A stretch of 48,298 bases of DNA, taken from positions 44,281-92,578 of the forward strand of contig JAVBIX010000063.1 in NCBI GenBank assembly GCA_030756895.1. The letters are read 5' to 3'. Below, piece by piece: positions 44,190-48,298 of the stretch. Each line of letters starts with the position of its first letter. Within the stretch, counting starts at the first letter, position 1. Source of the stretch: Synechococcus sp. SP2 MAG. Lineage in GTDB: Bacteria > Cyanobacteriota > Cyanobacteriia > PCC-6307 > Cyanobiaceae. Position numbers and translations under genes: made by a program. The notes under the pieces are model-generated. The model did not search any database, was not told the DNA's origin, and saw only the letters and a program-made list of their open reading frames with translations.

Positions 44190-45064
44190 GACTCCTCCTG
44201 TTCCGGTAATTCCAAAGAGATCGAACCCAACAGCGAGCGACGAAAATCATCAAGCAACCGCTGTGCCATCCGTGCCGTATCCCCAGAGGTATGGCGTTCG
44301 GCCGTTGCTTCCAGCCAGAACGCCGGGTCAGCCGTATGCCCAGCCAATGGCGTTCCATAACGTTGCTCAAGGACCGACAGCACAACCCCTGAGGCCTCCC
44401 GTCCCTGCGCATCGATCAACAACCGCAAGAACGCCTGAGCCACCAACTCGCCGTCGTAGGCCGCTTGGCCAATGTCATCGCACAAGGCGAGATGCAGCGC
44501 TGCCCGTTGATCATCCAAGCGAGGTGGCAACACGCCAGGGGCATCAAGCAAATCCAAGTCTTGGCCAAGCCGCACCCAACGCAGGGTGCGGGTCACACCA
44601 GCTCGACGGGCACTCGCAACCACTTTCTTCTTGACCAGCCGATTGATCAAGGCCGACTTGCCCACATTGGGAAAGCCGAGGGTGAGGGCGCGCACAGCCC
44701 GTGGGCGCATTCCCCGGTTCTTCCGCCTCTCATTGAGCTGATTCCCCGCCCGAATCGCCGCCTGCTGCACCAGCTTCACCCCGGTGCCGGCCTTGGCATC
44801 ACACCAAACCGTGCGCTGTCCCTGCGCCTTAAACCACTGATCCCAGGCCTCCCATGCCGCAGTCGTGACCATGTCGCGTCGATTGATCACCAGCAAATGC
44901 TGCTTCCCTTTCAACCAACGGTCGAGATGGGGGTGTCCGGTGGCTAGGGGAATGCGGGCATCACGCACCTCAATGACCAAATCAACCTTGTCGAGGTTGC
45001 GCTTCAGCTGCTGTTCCGCCTTGGCAATGTGCCCCGGATACCACTGAATCGGAGGTGTTTTCAC
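44186..45064 (-). CDS. rbgA: Ribosome biogenesis GTPase YlqF/RbgA
   Basis: Circularly permuted GTPase for late 50S assembly: IQWYPGHIAKAEQQLKRNL, VDLVIEVRDARIPLATGHP, the G4-type LLVINRRDMV, then G1 LGFPNVGKSALINRLVKKK and the G3-type LDLLDAPGVLPPRL. GTG at 45064 overlaps the usp stop as GTGA and gives the usual start (VKTPPIQWYPGH, 292 residues); an ATG at 45085 would overlap usp by 25 bases. It is followed by rluD with a 4-base overlap. Confidence 0.94.
   Translation of the reverse strand: MKTPPIQWYPGHIAKAEQQLKRNLDKVDLVIEVRDARIPLATGHPHLDRWLKGKQHLLVINRRDMVTTAAWEAWDQWFKAQGQRTVWCDAKAGTGVKLVQQAAIRAGNQLNERRKNRGMRPRAVRALTLGFPNVGKSALINRLVKKKVVASARRAGVTRTLRWVRLGQDLDLLDAPGVLPPRLDDQRAALHLALCDDIGQAAYDGELVAQAFLRLLIDAQGREASGVVLSVLEQRYGTPLAGHTADPAFWLEATAERHTSGDTARMAQRLLDDFRRSLLGSISLELPEQEES
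44194..44199 (-). promoter_or_regulatory. Shine-Dalgarno for the TTG start of rluD
   Basis: A complete AGGAGG on the minus strand, four bases before the TTG at 44187-44189. It decides this unusual start, and lies inside the end of rbgA (Glu-Gln-Glu-Glu-Ser). Confidence 0.8.
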
Positions 45065-45444
45065 GGCACCACCAAAACTGGACAAGGCGCGAGCTGAATC
45101 ACTCTTGCTGCCGTGCCGCCACTTTCGGCTTCAAGATTCACGCCGCGGGTGCCCATCACAATCACATCCACATTCAACTCGTCTGCCACGTCGCAAATCA
45201 CAAACGCTGGCATCCCCTCACGCTCCACCACGTCACAGGACACCCCGACCTGCTCAAAACGGGCTTGAGTTTCGGCCAATAACGTTGCTACCACTGCATG
45301 GTCATCCATCTCAGGTTGCTTTGGCTGAACCACGGACAACAGGATCAACTTGCTGTTGTGACTGCGTGCCAAGTTCAAGGCTTTGGTTGCTGCCTCAACA
45401 ACTTCTCGGCTCTGATCAAGCGGAAACAACACGGTTTCGAACAC
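45061..45444 (-). CDS. Universal stress protein (UspA family)
   Basis: A 127-residue single-domain Usp: FETVLFPLDQSREVVEAATKALNLA, LILLSVVQPKQP, VIVMGTRGVN, and the ATP-binding G-x2-G-x9-G-T-like GTRGVNLEAESGGTAARVIQLAPCPVLVVP. The ATP motif is close to consensus. First gene of a usp-rbgA-rluD unit; diverges from pgk across a 90-base region with two inverted repeats. Confidence 0.92.
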   Translation of the reverse strand: MFETVLFPLDQSREVVEAATKALNLARSHNSKLILLSVVQPKQPEMDDHAVVATLLAETQARFEQVGVSCDVVEREGMPAFVICDVADELNVDVIVMGTRGVNLEAESGGTAARVIQLAPCPVLVVP

Positions 45445-45455
45445 TGGGCCACCTC

Positions 45456-45485
45456 CGCTAGTACCCCTCTTTTTCAGTGCTAGCG
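45456..45485. promoter_or_regulatory. Inverted repeat between usp and pgk
   Basis: CGCTAGTAC and GTGCTAGCG are 9-base arms with a single mismatch, separated by 12 bases. Placed 11 bases upstream of the usp start and about 50 before pgk, it is a plausible operator for one or both. Confidence 0.5.
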
Positions 45486-45488
45486 CGT

Positions 45489-45512
45489 AATCGGGTTAAC
45501 CTCGCCCCGATT
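45489..45512. promoter_or_regulatory. Second inverted repeat before pgk
   Basis: AATCGGG and CCCGATT are perfect 7-base arms with the 10-base spacer TTAACCTCGC, ending 22 bases before the pgk ATG. It could be an operator or a leader hairpin. The palindrome GGTTAACC lies at 45494-45501 across the arm and spacer. Confidence 0.5.
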
Positions 45513-45534
45513 TCACACCTCACGACATAACCAC

Positions 45535-46743
45535 ATGGCGAAGCGTTCCCTGGCAAAACTGAATACCGGCGACTTGAGCGGAAAACGCGTTCTTGTGCGG
45601 GTCGATTTCAACGTGCCTCTGAACGACGCCGGTGCGATCACAGACGACACCCGCATCCGGGCAGCACTGCCAACGATCCATGATTTGATTGGCAAAGGCG
45701 CCAAGGTGATCTTGGCAGCTCACTTCGGCCGTCCGAAGGGTCAGGTCAACGACAAGATGCGCCTTACCCCAGTAGCCGCACGTTTAAGCGAGCTGCTCAG
45801 CAAGCCTGTGACCAAAACCGACAGCTGCATCGGACCTGACGCCGAAGCCAAGGTGAACGCCATGGCCAATGGCGATGTGGTTCTGCTCGAGAACGTGCGC
45901 TTCTTTGCTGAAGAAGAAAAGAACGATCCCGCCTTTGCTGAGAAGCTCGCGGGCCTCGCCGACGTTTATGTGAACGATGCCTTTGGTGCCGCTCACCGTG
46001 CCCATGCCTCCACGCAAGGCGTCACCAAGTTCCTCAAGCCATCTGTTGCGGGCTTCTTGATGGAGAAGGAACTTCAGTACCTCCAAGGCGCCGTGGACGA
46101 GCCCAAGCGTCCTTTGGCCGCAATCGTTGGTGGCTCCAAGGTGAGCAGCAAGATCGGCGTCCTCGAAGCCTTGATCGACAAGTGCGACAAGGTGCTGATC
46201 GGCGGCGGCATGATTTTCACCTTTTACAAAGCTCGCGGTCTTGCTGTTGGCAAGAGCCTCGTGGAAGAAGACAAGCTCGAACTGGCCAAGGAATTGGAAG
46301 CCAAAGCAAAGGCCAAGGGCGTTGAGCTGCTGCTCCCTACCGATGTCTTGCTCGCCGACAACTTCGCTCCTGATGCCAACAGCCAAGTGGCAGACGTCAC
46401 AGCGATTCCCGACGGCTGGATGGGACTCGACATCGGTCCTGATGCGATCAAGGTGTTCCAAGCGGCCCTGGCTGATTGCAAGACCGTGATCTGGAACGGC
46501 CCCATGGGCGTATTCGAGTTCGACAAGTTCGCGGCAGGAACCAACGCCATTGCCACAACCCTGGCTGAAATCGGTGGAAAAGGCTGCTGCACAATCATTG
46601 GCGGTGGCGATTCCGTTGCTGCTGTTGAGAAAGCAGGCCTGGCCGAAAAGATGTCTCACATCTCCACCGGTGGTGGAGCCAGCCTCGAGCTGCTGGAAGG
46701 CAAGGTGCTTCCCGGCGTCGCTGCACTGGACGACGCTGCTTGA
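45535..46743 (+). CDS. pgk: Phosphoglycerate kinase
   Basis: Transfers phosphate between 1,3-bisphosphoglycerate and ADP, here used in both the Calvin cycle and glycolysis. 402 residues: [110 protein letters not shown] and the nucleotide loop [17 protein letters not shown], then [15 protein letters not shown]. Full length. Strong codon regularity leaves a long antisense ORF that is not a gene. Followed by a strong terminator. Confidence 0.98.
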   Translation: MAKRSLAKLNTGDLSGKRVLVRVDFNVPLNDAGAITDDTRIRAALPTIHDLIGKGAKVILAAHFGRPKGQVNDKMRLTPVAARLSELLSKPVTKTDSCIGPDAEAKVNAMANGDVVLLENVRFFAEEEKNDPAFAEKLAGLADVYVNDAFGAAHRAHASTQGVTKFLKPSVAGFLMEKELQYLQGAVDEPKRPLAAIVGGSKVSSKIGVLEALIDKCDKVLIGGGMIFTFYKARGLAVGKSLVEEDKLELAKELEAKAKAKGVELLLPTDVLLADNFAPDANSQVADVTAIPDGWMGLDIGPDAIKVFQAALADCKTVIWNGPMGVFEFDKFAAGTNAIATTLAEIGGKGCCTIIGGGDSVAAVEKAGLAEKMSHISTGGGASLELLEGKVLPGVAALDDAA

Positions 46744-46762
46744 TTTAAGCCGCAACACCAAA

Positions 46763-46780
46763 CAGCTGATCGATCAGCTG
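46763..46780. repeat. 18-base perfect palindrome after pgk
   Basis: CAGCTGATC followed by GATCAGCTG. It lies 20 bases after the pgk stop, eight bases before the terminator stem, and overlaps the stop codon of the convergent gene. It could reinforce 3'-end folding of the pgk mRNA. Confidence 0.55.
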
Positions 46781-47205
46781 AACTCAGGGCCGTTCCAATT
46801 GGAGCGGCCTTTTTTTTGAAATCTTCGCCTCTCTGGCCTAGGCGGAAGTCCCAGTCGCTGCCGCTCGGCCGTCATGGCAGCGCGTGCCTCCCTAAACAAT
46901 TCGCGTTTGCCTTGGCGTTGCTCTTGCTTACACACACGAAAAGCATCGATGGTTTTGGCGGATTGGATGCAACGCTGCTTGGCTGCCAACAACGCTTTTT
47001 GCTGGTCAACACTGCTCAACTCCCAGCGGCGCCGCACCTCAAACAACTGCTGCTTTTGAGCATCCGTGAGCGTTGATTGAGCCGCGCGCGACTGCATTGG
47101 AGACTCAGCCCAGCCTGTAGCGGGGTGTAGAGCGGCGGCGGCAAACGCGGCACAAGGGATGACTAGATAACGCTTCCAAGGCTTAGGCGTAACCATGCGA
47201 ATCAT
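46774..47205 (-). CDS. Secreted helical hypothetical protein
   Basis: A 143-residue protein with an N-terminal basic stretch and hydrophobic core (WKRYLVIPCAAFAAAALHPATGWA), a likely Sec signal peptide. The mature part is mostly charged helix with an LTDAQ (LTxxQ-like) start and two Cys 15 residues apart (QRCIQSAK...FRVCKQEQ), and ends in a basic tail (RPERRRFQKKGRSNWNG). The LTxxQ resemblance to Spy/CpxP periplasmic proteins is weak. The C-terminal codons are the complement of the pgk terminator. Starts at ATG 47205 or the ATG three codons later. Confidence 0.68.
   Translation of the reverse strand: MIRMVTPKPWKRYLVIPCAAFAAAALHPATGWAESPMQSRAAQSTLTDAQKQQLFEVRRRWELSSVDQQKALLAAKQRCIQSAKTIDAFRVCKQEQRQGKRELFREARAAMTAERQRLGLPPRPERRRFQKKGRSNWNGPEFS
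46788..46817 (+). terminator. Intrinsic terminator of pgk
   Basis: A 9-base stem (GGCCGTTCC with GGAGCGGCC, one T-G wobble), AATT loop, then eight T. It is plus-strand oriented, 44 bases after the pgk stop. It lies wholly within the 3' end of the convergent coding sequence. Confidence 0.92.
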
Positions 47206-47411
47206 TCACAGAACGCACTCATGCTGAAAGCAAGGTTCCGTTGAAATCTGACCCACATGGGCCTCAAGCATGACCAGATCTAACCAAGACGATTGAGCGT
47301 TCCGCTCCACTGCGATACCTGAGAAAATGAAACAGCTGTCGACCACCCAGGAGCACACCCACTCTGAAACTCGCCAATGATCAACGTCTACCCCTGAATC
47401 CGCCGGCTGCG

Positions 47412-48296
47412 GTGGCGGTGGTGGGGCTCGGCGCTCTGGGCTTACCCATGGCAATCAACCTGCGACGCGCTGGCTACAGGCTCAACGTGCATACCCGCAG
47501 CCGCTTAGCGGAATCGTCGGCAGAGCTTGTTGACGATCAAGGCCCCAAGGTGACCTGCAGTCGTTCGCCGGATGAGGCCACAGACGGCTGTGGGGTCTTA
47601 CTGATTTGCGTCAGCGATGACGCCGCCGTTGAAGCGGTGCTCTGGGGAGAGAACGGAGCCGGCTTTGCCCTCAAACCAGGAAGCTTGGTGATCGATTGCT
47701 CCACGATCGCGCCAGCCACAGCGGAAGCTATGGCCAAGCGGCTGGCGGAACGCAAAGTGCATTACATCGATGCTCCTGTGACAGGAGGCACGGAGGGCGC
47801 CAAGGCAGGCACCCTCACCGTGCTTTGTGGTGGCGACACCGTGGTGCTGGAGCAGGCCCGTCCGCTATTGGAGGTGATCGGTGGCTCGATCCATCACTTC
47901 GGGCCCGTTGGTAGTGGCCAACAGGTAAAAGCGGTGAACCAGGTCCTGGTGGCTGGAAGCTATGCCGCTGTCGCAGAAGCGATCGCCCTGGGGCAACATT
48001 TGCAGCTCCCCATGGAGCAGGTTGTGGCGGCACTCGTTGGAGGCGCTGCAGGATCGTGGGCCCTGCAACATCGTTCAGCCGCCATGCTTGCCGATCAATA
48101 CCCGCTCGGCTTCAAGCTCGCTCTCCATCACAAGGATCTGAAGATCGCGCTGGAGGCAGCAAAGGAACAGCAATTAGAACTTCCGATTACCCAACGCGTG
48201 CTTGAACAGGAGTCGGAACTGATGCAACAGGGACTCGGGAACGCCGATGTATCCGCCCTAAGGCGCTGCTACCCAGCGAATCCCAATCAAGGCTGA
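47412..48296 (+). CDS. NAD-binding 3-hydroxyacid dehydrogenase (GarR/MmsB family)
   Basis: A beta-hydroxyacid dehydrogenase of 294 residues: the dinucleotide fold VVGLGALGLPMAINLRRAGY, SLVIDCSTIAPATAEAMA (substrate-binding STI), YIDAPVTGGTEGAKAGTLTVLCGG with the family VTGG, GSGQQVKAVNQVL with the catalytic Lys, and the DLKIAL helix. Family members reduce tartronate semialdehyde (GarR, relevant to photorespiratory glycerate) or oxidise 3-hydroxyisobutyrate; which one cannot be told. The start is probably GTG 47412, since no ATG occurs in the open frame upstream. The 206 bases before it hold no clear gene. Confidence 0.9.
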   Translation: MAVVGLGALGLPMAINLRRAGYRLNVHTRSRLAESSAELVDDQGPKVTCSRSPDEATDGCGVLLICVSDDAAVEAVLWGENGAGFALKPGSLVIDCSTIAPATAEAMAKRLAERKVHYIDAPVTGGTEGAKAGTLTVLCGGDTVVLEQARPLLEVIGGSIHHFGPVGSGQQVKAVNQVLVAGSYAAVAEAIALGQHLQLPMEQVVAALVGGAAGSWALQHRSAAMLADQYPLGFKLALHHKDLKIALEAAKEQQLELPITQRVLEQESELMQQGLGNADVSALRRCYPANPNQG

Positions 48297-48298
48297 AG

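Noticed and set aside
45784-46761. 325-codon open frame on the minus strand, fully antisense to pgk
   Set aside because: Its open state follows from the strongly biased codons of pgk; the translation has no domain, no start signal and an unnatural composition.
47206-47454. 82-codon minus-strand frame in the spacer before the dehydrogenase
   Set aside because: Overlaps the dehydrogenase N-terminus, has Pro-rich low-quality translation and no ribosome-binding site.

Overview
The window is a gene-dense stretch of a picocyanobacterial chromosome, most likely marine Synechococcus or the related Cyanobium lineage. The evidence is a chlorophyll gene (chlM), an NDH-1 gene (ndhH), a phylloquinone set (menI, menE, menC, menA, menF), a Ycf29/Rre1-like response regulator and several small cyanobacteria-only families (DUF3285, DUF3352). 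Gene order such as nagA-chlM, rsmH|ndhH-menI|menECA|menF and prfB-DUF3285-ybeY-dgkA-trpG fits the conserved picocyanobacterial core as I remember it. I see no tRNA, rRNA, insertion sequence, phage gene, integrase or CRISPR array. Only one spacer exceeds 300 bases.

Layout. 1-4.8 kb: minus-strand DUF3352-sixA-gltA (gltA runs off the left edge), then plus-strand rhodanese, hrcA and a tiny membrane ORF. 4.8-9.8 kb: trpB and a methyltransferase on minus, SUI1 and cysC on plus, a PerM-type membrane protein and purE on minus. 9.8-16 kb: nagA-chlM on plus; a pseudouridine-synthase-like gene, an Rre1-like regulator and a secreted protein on minus; a cysteine desulfurase and a membrane protein on plus. 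16-25 kb: rsmH-DUF456 on minus, ndhH-menI on plus, menA-menC-menE on minus, menF on plus, grxC-gshB on minus. 25-29 kb: prfB (with a programmed frameshift), DUF3285, ybeY, dgkA, trpG and a degenerate metallo-beta-lactamase fold. 28.8-35.2 kb: minus-strand mnmE, nadC, argS, hisC and asparaginase. 35.2-41.2 kb: DUF2062, relA/spoT-selO, and a two-ATPase ABC protein. 41.2-48.3 kb: a CBM2-X-CBM2 protein, usp-rbgA-rluD, pgk, a secreted helical protein and a hydroxyacid dehydrogenase.

Most genes are housekeeping. Coding is tightly packed: many junctions are 1-4 base stop/start overlaps (ATGA, GTGA, TGATG and the rarer TTGA), and several convergent pairs overlap at their 3' ends. Two strong intrinsic terminators lie inside coding sequence on the opposite strand.

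The least ordinary items are the 544-residue protein at 41554-43188 (an unrecognised His/Trp-rich domain between two CBM2-like modules), a pseudouridine-synthase homologue whose catalytic Asp is Gly, a metallo-beta-lactamase-fold protein that has lost its zinc ligands, the RF2 +1 frameshift site, and inverted repeats between usp and pgk. I found no clear multi-gene defence or mobile system. The CBM2 protein is the best candidate for undescribed biology.
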